A stretch of DNA of 64,000 nt from Anthoceros angustus (Eukaryota; Streptophyta; Anthocerotopsida; Anthocerotales; Anthocerotaceae), in NCBI GenBank assembly GCA_010909165.1, contig VJWM01000218.1:124001-188000 (forward strand), given 5' to 3'. The position numbers and the translations under genes were made by a program. Positions 11,230-21,327 of the stretch are shown here, one piece after another (the first letter of the stretch is position 1; each line of letters begins with the position of its first letter). The notes under the pieces are model-generated. The model searched no databases. It saw nothing but the letters and a program-made list of their open reading frames with translations, and was not told where the DNA came from.

Positions 11230-12565
11230 CTCGCCAACTTATTGGTAATATTTCTTGACCCGCCAACCGTTGTGGCGTTGGCGGTGAGCCACTAAAATCT
11301 TGAGTTGAATTGATCCGTTGTCGAAAACTTCGAAAACTACGAAGGGCCCCATCCATCGAGATGTAATTTACGGAAAATGCATGTATCGGTTATCGTATAG
11401 TAAAGCGGATCCCAGAACAACGTATTCTTGGCGCTTCAATCTCTTGTCGTGCCACTCCTTCCTCCTTTTTGGACATCCCGCATAACTTGGAGGGCTTGTT
11501 CTCTCCTCCGTGTGTCGTCTGAAACCCACCAACCTTTCCAATGACTTTCCTCCACGGCATTCGACTTGGTTCCTGTATTCTCGGTGGAACTTGAATTCTA
11601 TTGGCATGATGAATGCCGTAAGTAAGATAATACGGGTTTCTGCGTTGTCACTTTTCCATGCGGTCCGCATACGTCTTGAATCACGATTTCATATCGATCA
11701 TACGCATAGTGAGTGAGTTTGGTTAGGATCTTGCACAACAAGCCATTTGCCTTTTCCGTGACCCATTGGCTTTTGGGTTATAAAGGCGTGGACTTCACGT
11801 AGGCGTTGAAGTGGTTGGTCATGTTGGAGATTACGATTGAGAAATGTGTTCCTCACACCGACCAGCTCCGGTGCAGCCATATCGGTGATGATTTGCTCGA
11901 GCAGAATCGCTACGGCGTGCGAATCTACGGCGATGCGTGCTTCTACCATCCGCGTCTGATGTCTGTGGCCACGGGATGTATTGGTTTTGGCGAGCCTTGG
12001 TTTTGGGTGGATAGGACCGACAAAATCGATTCCCCATTTCTCGAATGGTGCGGTGCAAGTATGGGGACAAGGGGCCATTGGGTTGTTCTTTGTTGGCTTG
12101 CCGACCCTTTGGCAAGCGTCACGGCTTCACGAACTCCTTGGCATCCTTGTACATTGTAGGCCACCAATAGCCGACCTCAAAATTTTCACGCATGTGACAT
12201 GCGGCATAATGACCTCCCGCCTCTTCTTCGTGTAAAGAGCTCAGGACTCTGCTCACCTGCTTGATGCGTACCCATAACCGCTCCCTGCCGTCCGGACTGA
12301 CTCGGTATAAGTTCATATTGTGCCGTGTGAATGGTCTGGAGTAGTGGACGAACGCCTGAATCTGTGTCTTGGAAAGATGTGGAGGAATTTGGCCCGTGCC
12401 AAGATAATCGTATATCTCCTGATATGTTGGTCTTCCGAAGCCACTCCTCCCCTTCTCAATCGATGCTGGCTCTCCTCCTTCCGAACTGGGCTTCACTCGT
12501 TGGTTTTCAACTCCTGCAGAAAACAGTGTCTCATCGGGAAAGTCGTCTTCCTGGTCCCTTTCCAC
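11230..12565 (-). pseudogene. gypsy integrase (frameshifted)
   Basis: Read on the minus strand. Bases 12565-12119 carry the zinc-binding (H2C2-like) region with HEEEAGGHYAACHMRENF and GYWWPTMYKDAKEFV. Bases 12100-11990 start the catalytic core with PFEKWGIDFVGPI, whose Asp is the first catalytic residue. Bases 11470-11370 hold the C-terminal region with EWHDKRLKRQEY and LLYDNRYMHFP, typical of plant gypsy integrases. At least three frame changes separate these blocks. No chromodomain signature follows before the polypurine tract. It would insert element cDNA into the host chromosome, but is inactive as read. Confidence 0.82.
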
Positions 12566-14056
12566 CTTCCTGTTTTCAATCGAGATATGAAGTCGGCATT
12601 GATATGCTTCCTACCCTCTCTCGTTTCCACTGTGAAGGTAAACTCACAGCGGCAAGATCCGGCGTGCTATCGTCCGAAAGGTCGAGTTTATTCACAAGGT
12701 GTTTCAAGGCAAAGTGGTCAACATGGAACACAAATTCATACGAGGAGGTAGTGTCTCGAATTTCGACCGAGTAAACCATTCCCGATTGCTTGGCGCTCCG
12801 TGGTGGTATACTTTCGCTCGCGTCCGTTAGTTGTCTCGGCATAGTAGATCGGAAAATCCTTCTTCTTCTCATCCGGCTAAGGGCCCAATTGCAAATCTTT
12901 GAAACATCAGCAGCGTGGAACTTCTTACTCCGATCCGGTCCTTTAGCGTGGGGCTGTAGCGGTGTGGTGCGTAAGTCACGAAATGCTTCCTCCGTTCGTC
13001 GTCCATTCCCACTCCTCCTTCCGAGGCTTCACTCGTTGGTTTGCAACTCCTGACAGTGTCTCATCGGGAAAGTCGTCTTCTGGTCCTTTCCACCTTCCTG
13101 TTTTCAATCGAGATATGAAGTCGGCATTGATATGCTTCCTACCCTCTCGTTTCCTTTGTGAAGGTAAACTCACAGCGGCAAGATCCAGCGTGCTATCGTC
13201 CGAAAGGTCGAGTTTATTCACAAGGTGTTTCAAGGCAAAGTGGTCAACATGGAACACAAATTCATACGAGGAGGTAGTGTCTCGAATTTCGACCGAGTAA
13301 ACCATTCCCGATTGCTTGGCGCTCCGTGGTGGTATACTTTCGCTCGCGTCCGTTAGTTGTCTCGGCATAGTAGATCGGAAAATCCTTCTTCTTCTCATCC
13401 GGCTGGCTCAATTGCAAATCTTTGAAACATCAGCAGCGTGGAACTTCTTACTCCGATCCGGTCCTTTAGCGTGGGGCTGTAGCGGTGTGGTGCGTAAGTC
13501 ACGAAATGCTTCCTCCGTTCGTCGTCCATTCCCACTCCTCCTTCCGAGGCTTCACTCGTTGGTTTGCAACTCCGACGATGTCTCATCGGGAAAGTCGTCT
13601 TCTGGTCCTTTCCACCTTCCTGTTTTCAATCGAGATATGAAGTCGGCATTGATATGCTTCCTACCCTCTCGTTTCCTTTGTGAAGGTAAACTCACAGCGG
13701 CAAGATCCAGTGCTATCGTCCGAAAGGTCGGGTTTATTCACAAGGTGTTTCAAGGCAAAGTGGTCAACATGGAACACAAATTCATACGAGGAGGTAGTGT
13801 CGAATTTCGAGTAAACCATTCCCGATTGCTTGCGCTCCGTGGTGGTATACTTTCGCGTCCGTTAGTTGTCTCGGCATAGTAGATCGGAAAATCCTTCTTC
13901 TTCTCATCCGGCTAAGGGGCCAATTGCAAATCTTTGAAACATCAGCAGCGTGGAACTTCTTACTCGATCCGGTCCTTTAGCGTGGGGCTGTAGCGGTGTG
14001 GTGCGTAAGTCACGAAATGCTTCCTCCGTTCGTCGTCCATTCCCACTCGATCCTTC
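12473..14056. repeat. Triplicated 0.53-kb segment over RNase H
   Basis: Direct copies at about 12473-13013, 13014-13534 and 13535-14056. Each contains the same RNase H stretch (minus strand FVFHVDHFALKHLVNKLDL). The units begin CCTCCTTCCGA and the last ends before GATCCTTCC, sharing CCTTCC. Copies two and three are more like each other than either is to copy one, as expected if the second event duplicated an already duplicated unit. Confidence 0.85.
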
Positions 14057-14104
14057 CTTAACAAGCTCGTTAGTGGGGCAGCCGCTTGGCGAAATTTGGA
14101 GCAA
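12576..14104 (-). pseudogene. gypsy RNase H domain, present three times
   Basis: Minus-strand frames in 12872-12576, 13398-12976 and about 13930-13590 all contain VEIRDTTSSYEFVFHVDH and LKHLVNK, matching the plant gypsy RNase H region where the strand is read as YEFVFHVDHFALKHLVNK. The downstream GRKHINADFISRL marks the end of RNase H before integrase. Upstream (14104-13940) lies the RT/RNase H connection. The domain degrades the RNA strand of the RNA-DNA hybrid. The triplication and internal shifts make this copy non-functional. Confidence 0.78.
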
Positions 14105-14760
14105 GCGTCTATAATACCGACCATCCCGGGAACCCGCGGAGTTCCTTTAGCGTTGTTGGTGCTCTAAGGGTGGCGATGACCTTTACCTTGTCCGGATCTA
14201 CTTCTATACCTCGGCTTGAAAATTGATGCTAGCGAATTCCTCGACATGCAGTAGCACTTTTACGGATGCGAGCATAATTGCGTTGCTCGGCGGCGCTCGA
14301 GGCACTTCCGGAGGTGCGGCGGATGGTCCTTGGCGGCCGAATCTGGTCGTCGGAAAACTTCCATAAAGTCGCGAGGAAGTCCTTGAAAATTTTGTGATGG
14401 CTCGCATGAAGGACCCAGTGCTCCGTCAACCCAAATGCGCTGCGCTTGTAAGCATATGTCCCCGATCGGTTGTAAAAGCGGTCGAGGCCAATCGCTCTCC
14501 CTAAGGTGCGGTGATTATACCCAGTACCGTCTAGGAATGAATCGCCATTACACTGCGACGGATCCGAGGATATTATCGATGAAGGGTAGCGGAAAGTGAT
14601 CCTTCTTGGTGACCTTATTCAACCTTCTCCGATCGACAAACTCGGATTTTGCTGGCCTCTTAGGTACTACCACTATTGGAGCCACCCATTCGGTATTGAC
14701 TATAGGATAGATCACGTCCGCCTTGAGGTACATCTCCAAGCGATCCTTTACCTTGAGGAG
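14104..14760 (-). pseudogene. gypsy reverse transcriptase (frameshifted)
   Basis: The minus frame 14739-14548 shows YPIVNTEWVAPIVVVPKR, then the segment RRRLNKVTKKDHFPLPFID, which is the conserved N-terminal part of plant gypsy RT. Bases 14390-14220 encode the palm and connection in shifted frames: a VF-x-DD-like remnant of the active site at about 14355, then DHPPHLRKCLERRRATQLC. A further stretch near 14200-14120 resembles the thumb and GVRGFLGMVGYYR-type motif. It would copy element RNA into DNA. Multiple indels break it. Confidence 0.8.
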
Positions 14761-15213
14761 TACTTGGATTTAACTTGTCTTGTGGAATCCTTAATTGCTC
14801 ACGGTTCCGAGTCAATCCTATGCTCGCCCATTCTTTGGGGATCCCTTCATGTCTGTTACCTCGAGGCGAAAACATCGATAAATTACAGCGGTTGCTTCAT
14901 TCCTTCCTCCAACGCCGCATCCATTGTTACGGAGAATTTGAGCACCTTCACGGAAGAACCTCAACGTCCTTGACTTCATCGGCTGTACCCACTCGCGCTC
15001 TCGGTGCGGTGCTAACCCGAATCCTTCTTACGGCTCCGGTTCCTCTTCTCTCATGCCCCATTCCTAAACAAATCCTCCGGCGTGATGCGTGGCGCCTCCT
15101 CCGGCTTTCTCCACTGCTGTTAGAATCCGCCGGACCCCTTCCGGAGCATTCGGCGGTTACCCGTGACCCTCGGGGTTAATTGTATATGGGATATCTCTGC
15201 GGTAGTCCGCTCC
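14761..15213 (-). other. Protease-RT linker, no recognised domain
   Basis: About 450 bases of polyprotein between the protease and RT signatures. The minus-strand frame at 14875-14660 is Gly/Arg-rich and runs toward the RT start. I see no motif of its own. Confidence 0.4.
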
Positions 15214-15700
15214 TCATCGGACCATGAGATGTGTGCGACGGAACCTATCTTCCTCTTCATCTCCCGGACGTGTCCTCTGCCGAGTGTACCCTACATTTGA
15301 TTGGAGTTTCACCGCATACATGTCCTTACTCCACGATAGGCACATCCTTCCCTCCTTGGTCTTGGGATCCCATTCCAGCGGTTTAAAACCGACTTCCTTC
15401 CCCCACTTGGCGTGCATTGCGATCGTACATCCATGTTCGGCCAATTAGGACGTCGTGCCACAGCGATTTTCTTTGGATGACTACATAATCCATCAAGTAG
15501 GGATGGTTCCAATGGTCGTTAGCACCTGTCGGTTCCCCACCGGCACCATTACGGACATGTCGGCTAGCCTCAAAACCTTGGTAGTATGTTCAATATCCAA
15601 GCCCAATTTCCTAGCCGTGTCTTGTCATAATATTTACACCGTGTCGAGAGGCACTCCTTTGATGACACATCCGAAATTTCCACAGGTTGGTGGGCCTTGA
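15214..15700 (-). pseudogene. gypsy aspartic protease region, copy 1
   Basis: On the minus strand a stretch near 15600 reads LGLDIEHTTKVLRLADMSV and is followed by a PVGNRQVLTTIGTIPTLMDYVV segment, then LWYDVLIGRTWMYDRNA, which is the C-terminal flap and conserved hydrophobic LIGR-W motif of plant retroelement proteases. The active-site D-S/T-G triplet is not convincingly readable. The protease would cleave Gag-Pol. A second copy lies at 16965-17370 because the segment is tandemly duplicated. Confidence 0.65.
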
Positions 15701-16306
15701 TCCACCATGGATACCAAGTTCACATGCGGGGGCTGGTATAGGAACATTGCGCCTCTTTTGGGTTGCGCCTCTTTTAACGCCCTCGATCATTGCCTATACG
15801 CGGATTGTCTCGGAGGAGTTGTCCGAATGTGATCATGAAATGTTGGTCCATGATGGCCTCGGCGAGATTGAAAGAAGCGGTGGCCCTTACCATCCGATTT
15901 GGTTGGTTGTGGGTTCCCGGTTCGTCATGACTTGTGCAGTGGCCCTTCCGGTGGGGTGGTGGACTCCCACAGGGTGGTGGAAATCGACACCCCGCCTTTT
16001 CCCGTAGCCTCCTTGCCAATTCTTCTTGTATCATATCCATGACTTCGCCCGTCGTCCGTGGAAACCCTAACTCGGTTCGGTAACTTTCTCGAAATCGGTG
16101 GGTTCCACCCCTTGACTCCTTGTTGTCCGTGCGACCCTTCATTCACCTTTCCGCTGGAACACTCAGTCTCATTGCATCACTCTTTTGCACATATGGTCCA
16201 TCCGCCAAGTCACTGCGGGACTTGTTTTTTTCTTTGGCCAACGCGTTCCATTGGAACACTCAGTCTCATTGCATCACTCTTTTGCACATATGGTCCATCC
16301 GCCAAG

Positions 16307-16819
16307 TCACTGCAGGACTTGTTTTTTTTCTTTGGCCAACGCGTTCCGGTGTTGGTATTTCCAGTGGTGGCGACTCTCTCCCTCATCCGATCCCGTGGTC
16401 GTATCCGCCTCCTTTCTTCTTTTCTTTCCCCCACGTCGCCTCTCTTTTGCTTTTGTGCTCCTTGTTCTAACGACCATGGCGGAGGCTTCCCCATAATAAT
16501 CGCTTCCTACGGCGTCTAATCCCTCCAAGCTCCTCAGGGTTCCAATCTCGGCATCCTCCCATACCGCCATAAGTGCATCCTCAACATGCATGGCGGACAC
16601 CGGACTTGGGTTTGGTGCTGACTGAACTCCCGTTACGGGTGGCTGCGCGATCCTCACCGTCTTTTTGGGGCTTTGGCAGAGCACACTTCCTGCCAAATGC
16701 CCCTGCTGCTTGCAATCTTGACATAGTTTATCAAAATCTCCATTGCCTTGACGAGTTGGATAAGGGCATTTATGCATAGTGTCAAGGTTGCGACAATTAT
16801 AGCACAAGACGGTGCCCAT
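16307..16819 (-). pseudogene. gag nucleocapsid, copy nearer protease
   Basis: The minus frame starts GTVLCYNCRNLD and continues to a second cysteine cluster CQDCKQQGHLAGSVLC. The first knuckle has lost its CCHC histidine spacing by small indels (LDTMHKC where the other copy has LGHYAHSC). The downstream part is Arg/Lys/Glu-rich. Zinc knuckles of this type bind element RNA during packaging. Confidence 0.7.
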
Positions 16820-16964
16820 TGGATTGTTACCCGGTGATTCTGACGCCTACCCGTGGAATTACGTAGGTTGGCGGGTACATGGTCTTTGGGTACACTTGGG
16901 TTGGTGAACCTCCGGATCGTATGTATCTTCCAGGACCCTCTTCCTCCTCTTCCTCATATCCCGG

Positions 16965-17370
16965 GTGTACCCTACATTTGATTGGAGTTTCACCGCATAC
17001 ATGTCCTTACTCCACGATAGGCACATCCTTCCTCCTTGGTCTTGGGATCCCATTCCAGCGGTTTTAAAACCGACTTCCTTTCCGCCCAGCGTGCATTGCG
17101 ATCGTACATCCATGTTCGGCCAATTAGGACGTCGTACCACAGCGATTTTCTTTGGATGACTACATAATCCATCAAGTAGGGATGGTTCCAATGGTCGTTA
17201 GCACCTGTCGGTTCCCCACCGGCACCATTACGGACATGTCGGCTAGCCTCAAAACCTTGGTAGTATGTTCAATATCCAAGCCCAATTTCCTAGCCGTGTC
17301 TTACGTCATAATATTTACACCGTGTCGAGAGGCACTCCTTTAATGACACATCCGAAATTTCCACAGGTTG
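16965..17370 (-). pseudogene. gypsy aspartic protease region, copy 2
   Basis: Same signatures as the first copy: MDYVVIQRKSLWYDVLIGR and TWMYDRNARW in the minus frame 17175-16990. It is followed by a shifted frame with LEWDPKTKEEG. It is a product of the 1.6-kb duplication. Confidence 0.65.
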
Positions 17371-17945
17371 GTGGGCCTTGATCCACCATGGATACCAAGT
17401 TCACGGCGTGGTATAGGAACATTGCGCCTCTTTGGGTTGCGCCTCTTTTAACGCCCTCGATCATTGCCTATACGCGGATTGTCTCGGAGGAGTTGTCCGA
17501 ATGTGATCATGAAATGTTGGTCCATGATGGCCTCGGCGAGATTGAAGCGGTGGCCCTTCGCCATCCGATTTGGTTGGTGGGTTCCGGTTCGTCATGACTT
17601 GGGGTACGGTGGCCCTTCCGGTGGGGTGGTGGACTCCCACAGGGTGGTGGAAATCGACACCCCGCCTTTTCCCGTAGCCTCCCTTCTTCTTGTATCATAT
17701 CCATGACTTCGCCCGTCGTCCGGTGGAAACCCTAACTCGGTTCGGTAACTTTCTCGAAATCGGTAGGGTTCCACCCCGGCCAACTCGGCCCTTCATTCAC
17801 CTTTCCATTGGAACACTCAATGTCTCGGTGCATCACTCTTTTGCACATATGGTCCATCCGCCAAGTCACTGCAGGACTTGTTTTTTCGTCTTTTGGCCAA
17901 CGCGTTCCGGTGTTGGTATTTCCAGTGGTGGCGACACTCTCTCCC

Positions 17946-18794
17946 TCATCCGATCCGTGGTCGTATCCGCCTCCTTTCTTCTTTTTTCCCCACGTCGCCT
18001 CTCTTTTGCTTTTGTGCTCCTTGTTCTATGACCATGGCGGAGGCTTCCCCATAATAATCGCTTCCTCTGTCTAATCCCTCCAAGCTCCTCGGGGTTCCAA
18101 TCTCGGCATCCTCCCATACCGCCATAAGTGCATCCTCAACATGCATGGCGGACCGGACTTGGGTTTGGTCGGTGAACTCCGTTACGGTGGCGATCCTCAC
18201 CGTCTTTGGGGCTTTGGCAGAGCACACTTCCTACCAAATGCCCTGCTTGCAATCTTGACATAGTTTATCAAAATCTCCATTGCCTTGACGAGTTGGATAA
18301 GGGCAGCTGTGCGCATAGTGTCCAAGGTTGCGACAGTTGTAGCACAAGACGGTGCCCATTGGATTGTTACCCCGCCCCAGCTGGTTACGAACGCCTACCC
18401 CCGTGGAGTTACGTAGGTTGGCCGGGTACATGGTCTTTGGGTACACTTGGGTTGACTGAACCTCCTGGATCTGGTATGTATCTTCCACCGGACCCTCTTC
18501 CTCCTCTTCCTCATATCCCAGCAGGTGTACCCTTGTCGTCGGACAATTAGCTTTGGAGTGTCCTGCTGCCCACCGTTGAGCAGAAGAGGTTGGCTCGTGG
18601 GTTCGTGTGACTCTCCGCCTCTCATGTTCCTTGACCGCATTAAGATGGAATTTCTCGAATTTTGCCATCATCTCCTCCATCTTGTTCCCTGTTGTTCTAC
18701 TTTCTTGGCTACCTCGGCCTCCCTCCTCGCTTGTTCGCGTCCTTTTTGCGTACATCGCCTCTGTTTTGCCCTTGACTCCTTGTTGTCCGTGCAC
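17946..18794 (-). pseudogene. gag C-terminal part with zinc knuckle, copy 2
   Basis: The minus frame 18794-18231 (187 codons) is the best preserved gag piece. A basic helix MEEMMAKFEKFHLNAVKEHE is followed by an acidic linker and then CYNCRNLGHYAHSC, a perfect C-x2-C-x4-H-x4-C retroviral zinc knuckle, and CQDCKQ, the start of a second knuckle. The frame is lost near 18230 by a deletion relative to the first copy. Confidence 0.8.
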
Positions 18795-19900
18795 GACCCT
18801 TCATTTTCTTTTTCCATTTGGCGCTCCTCATCGATGGCCTTCCTCCTCTTCCTCCTCTTCCTCCTCAGGAACTTTCATGGAATCTTCGTGGAGCTTTCTT
18901 CACGATGAACTTCCTTAGGAGGATGAGGAATCCTTCTTTTTTCCGATCGGCTTCTTCTTCTCCTTCTTAGCCTTCCTCCTCCCTTGCGGGTTGGATTCCT
19001 CATAGTTTAGCGCCGCCTTGATAGCCTTGCCCAAATTCTTCTCCGCTTGTAACCTTCGTGTCTCCCCATCTTAGAACCCAGGCCTTTAGCGAACCACCGT
19101 GTGCAACTCGAGTGAGGGCCACTTGATCGCGTGGTGAAACCTCTCCACATACGCTGCAAGGTTTCCTTCTTTCCTCTCTGCGGTTTTCAAGCTTGGACAA
19201 CACGTATCCCTCCACGTCAAGCCCCAGACCTTTCACAGGCGGTTTTAATTCTTCATAGGTTCTTTGGAGGTGTGGTGACTTGAGGTATTCGCGCCTATAC
19301 CACTTATTTGGACCCCGAAGAACTCCATAGAACAATGAATCTGGTGCATCTCCGCTTCTGGTTTGCAAATGTCAGCTCAAAACGCTCAACAAATTCATCG
19401 GGTCTTCATACCCTTCCCTCTCCATACTGGGTAAGGTTGCTTGGTGGTGACCACCACCGGCGTGGTGGTGGTCATGACTATCGTTGCTGATTCGGCGACT
19501 GTGGTTGGTCCAACAACGGTTCTGCGGAGTCGATTGATCTCCAGATCGCACACTTTTGGAAGAGAGGTCGGTGGATGGAATTGGTCCGAGGTTCCTTGGC
19601 GGTGGTACCTCGTCCAAGTCCGAGGTTGGGGATCTTGCTCCAACAAGATCGGACCCCGTCCCAGTTGCTTCCTTACCTCCTTCTCCTTCCAGCGGGTCGT
19701 CTTCCGTGGACCCTCCTCAACTCGCGGTTTGCAACCCTTTTAACCTTTCCGGTGCTTGGCGTTGTCGCTTCTCTTGTGGCCTTCCGTCCCGACTTGACTC
19801 GAACCCTCGACTCAACCGTGGCATCCATCTACCTAACTAGATACACTCCAAAACTAGACACCTAAGCTATGGTTAGTCCCCTATAACCTTGACAGTTTCA
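18795..19900 (-). pseudogene. gag N-terminal and capsid-like region, copy 1
   Basis: Minus strand, between the primer-binding site and the gag C-terminal part. The frame 19368-19000 contains SLFYGVLRG and WYRREYLKSPHLQRTYEEL. A neighbouring frame carries FVERFELTFANQ, a pattern of plant gypsy capsid domains. Poly-Glu and poly-Lys tracts (18850-18960) sit at the 5' side. Many frame changes are present. The same region is repeated at 20283-21300. Confidence 0.6.
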
Positions 19901-19914
19901 TTCCCGGCAGCGCC
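19899..19914 (-). other. Primer-binding site, duplicated copy
   Basis: Minus strand TGGCGCTGCCGGGAATG, four bases from a TGTGGAATGG LTR terminus at 19919. It is the duplicate of the site at 21308-21324. Confidence 0.6.
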
Positions 19915-19918
19915 AAAA

Positions 19919-20282
19919 TGTGGAATGGGTTTTGCATCCAAGAAGGCAGAGGCCACATTTACCCTCTATGTCGTTATAGTCCTAGGATTCGATCCCAAGG
20001 GAATGGTGTTGTGTCAAGGTGTGCTAAATCTATGGATTCTAGACCTACCCCGTCGCTCACTACCCCACCTTCTCCAGCTACCCTGCCCAAACCCACCACC
20101 GTGGTAGACTCGGCCACCGCAGTGGCGGTTGGATTCCTCATAGTTTAGCGCCGCCTTCGCGAGTCTATTAAATCACGGCTTCTCTAACACGGACCTAGGG
20201 GCTATGGGACACCTATATCGCCTCACTTACTTGGAATTTCTGCGATTCCACCACGCTTCCTCCTGTCACTCGTTTCCTCCTC
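19919..20282 (-). mobile_element. Partial 5' LTR copy (outer about 0.36 kb) from the duplication
   Basis: Starts TGTGGAATGGGTTTTGCATCC exactly like the true LTR at 21328 and ends at the duplication joint. It is not a separate insertion, because gag sequence resumes directly after it. Confidence 0.8.
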
Positions 20283-21307
20283 CGAGGAACTTTCATGGAA
20301 TCTTCGTGGAGCTTTCTTCACGATGAACTTCCTTAGGAGGATGAGGAATCCTTCTTTTTCCGATCGGCTTCTTCTTCTCCTTCTTAGCCTTCCTCCTCCC
20401 TTGCGGGTTGGATTCCTCATAGTTTAGCGCCGCCTTGATAGCCTTGCCCAAATTCTTCTCCGCTTGTAACCTTCGTGTCTCCCCATCTTAGAACCCGGGC
20501 CTTTAGCGAACCACCGTGTGCACGCAACTCAGTGAGGGCCACTTGATCGCGTGGCGTGAAACCTCTCCACATACGCTGCAAGGTTTCCTTCTTTCCTCTC
20601 TGTTTTCAAGCTTGGACAACACGTATCCCTCCACGTCAAGCCCCAGACCTTTCACAGGCGGTTTTAATTCTTCATAGGTTCTTTGGAGGTGTGGTGACTT
20701 GAGGTATTCGCGCCTATACCACTTTTGGACCCCGAAGAACTCCATAGAACAATGAATCTGGTGCATCTCCGCTTCTGGTTTGCAAATGTCAGCTCAAAGC
20801 GCTCAACAAATTCATCGGGTCTTCATACCCTTCCCTCTCCATACGGGTAAGGTTGCTTGGTGGTGACCACCACCGTGGTGGTGGTCATGACTATCGTTCT
20901 TGATTCGGCGTGGTTGGTCCAACAACGGTTCTGCGGAGTCGATTGATCTCCAACGATGCACACTTTTGGAAGAGGTCGTGGATGGAATTGGTCCGAGGTT
21001 CCTTGGCGGTGGTACCTCGTCCAAGTCGAGGTTGGGGATCTTGCTCCAACAAGATCGGACCCCGTCCCAGTTGCTTCCTTACCTCCTTCTCCTTCCCCAG
21101 GTGCGTCTTCCGGTGGACCCTCCTCAACTCGCGGTTTGCAACCCTTTTAACCTTTCCGATTGCTTGGCGTTGTCGCTTCTCGTGTGGCCTTCCGTCCCGA
21201 CTTGACTCGAACCCTCGACTCAACCGTGGCATCCATCTACCTAACTAGATACACTCCAAAACTAGACACCTAAGCTATGGTTAGTCCCCTATAACCTTGA
21301 CGGTTTT
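20283..21307 (-). pseudogene. gag N-terminal and capsid-like region, copy 2
   Basis: Repeats the first copy: WYRREYLKSPHLQRTYEEL and LGLDVEGYVLSKLEN in the minus frame 20766-20503, and a second frame with DEVPPPRNLGPIPST. Indels differ from copy one at many GC-rich spots. This copy directly follows the intact 5' LTR and primer-binding site, so it is the original 5' end of gag. Confidence 0.6.
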
Positions 21308-21324
21308 CATTCCCGGCAGCGCCA
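21308..21324 (-). other. Primer-binding site
   Basis: Minus strand TGGCGCTGCCGGGAATG just inside the 5' LTR. It resembles the widespread plant site TGGCGCCGTTGCCGGGG, complementary to the 3' end of tRNA-Asp, with a 3-base gap. The tRNA assignment is an inference from memory of that motif. Confidence 0.65.
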
Positions 21325-21327
21325 AAA

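Larger units (their letters stand above)
15291..18530. repeat. 1.6-kb tandem duplication over protease and gag nucleocapsid
   Basis: Bases 15291-16965 and 16966-18530 are direct copies, each running from protease into the gag zinc-knuckle region (minus-strand order gag to protease). The joint at about 16966 reads CCCGGGTGTACCCTACATTTG. The start (GAGTGTACCCTAC) and the end (CAGGTGTACCCTTG) share GTGTACCCT. The copies differ by numerous small indels. Within copy one a further about 90-base repeat (16130-16230 and 16235-16330) is present twice. Confidence 0.85.

Noticed and set aside
11230-12565. Chromodomain downstream of integrase, or an envelope gene
   Set aside because: No aromatic-cage chromodomain pattern and no signal-peptide or transmembrane ORF between integrase and the polypurine tract.
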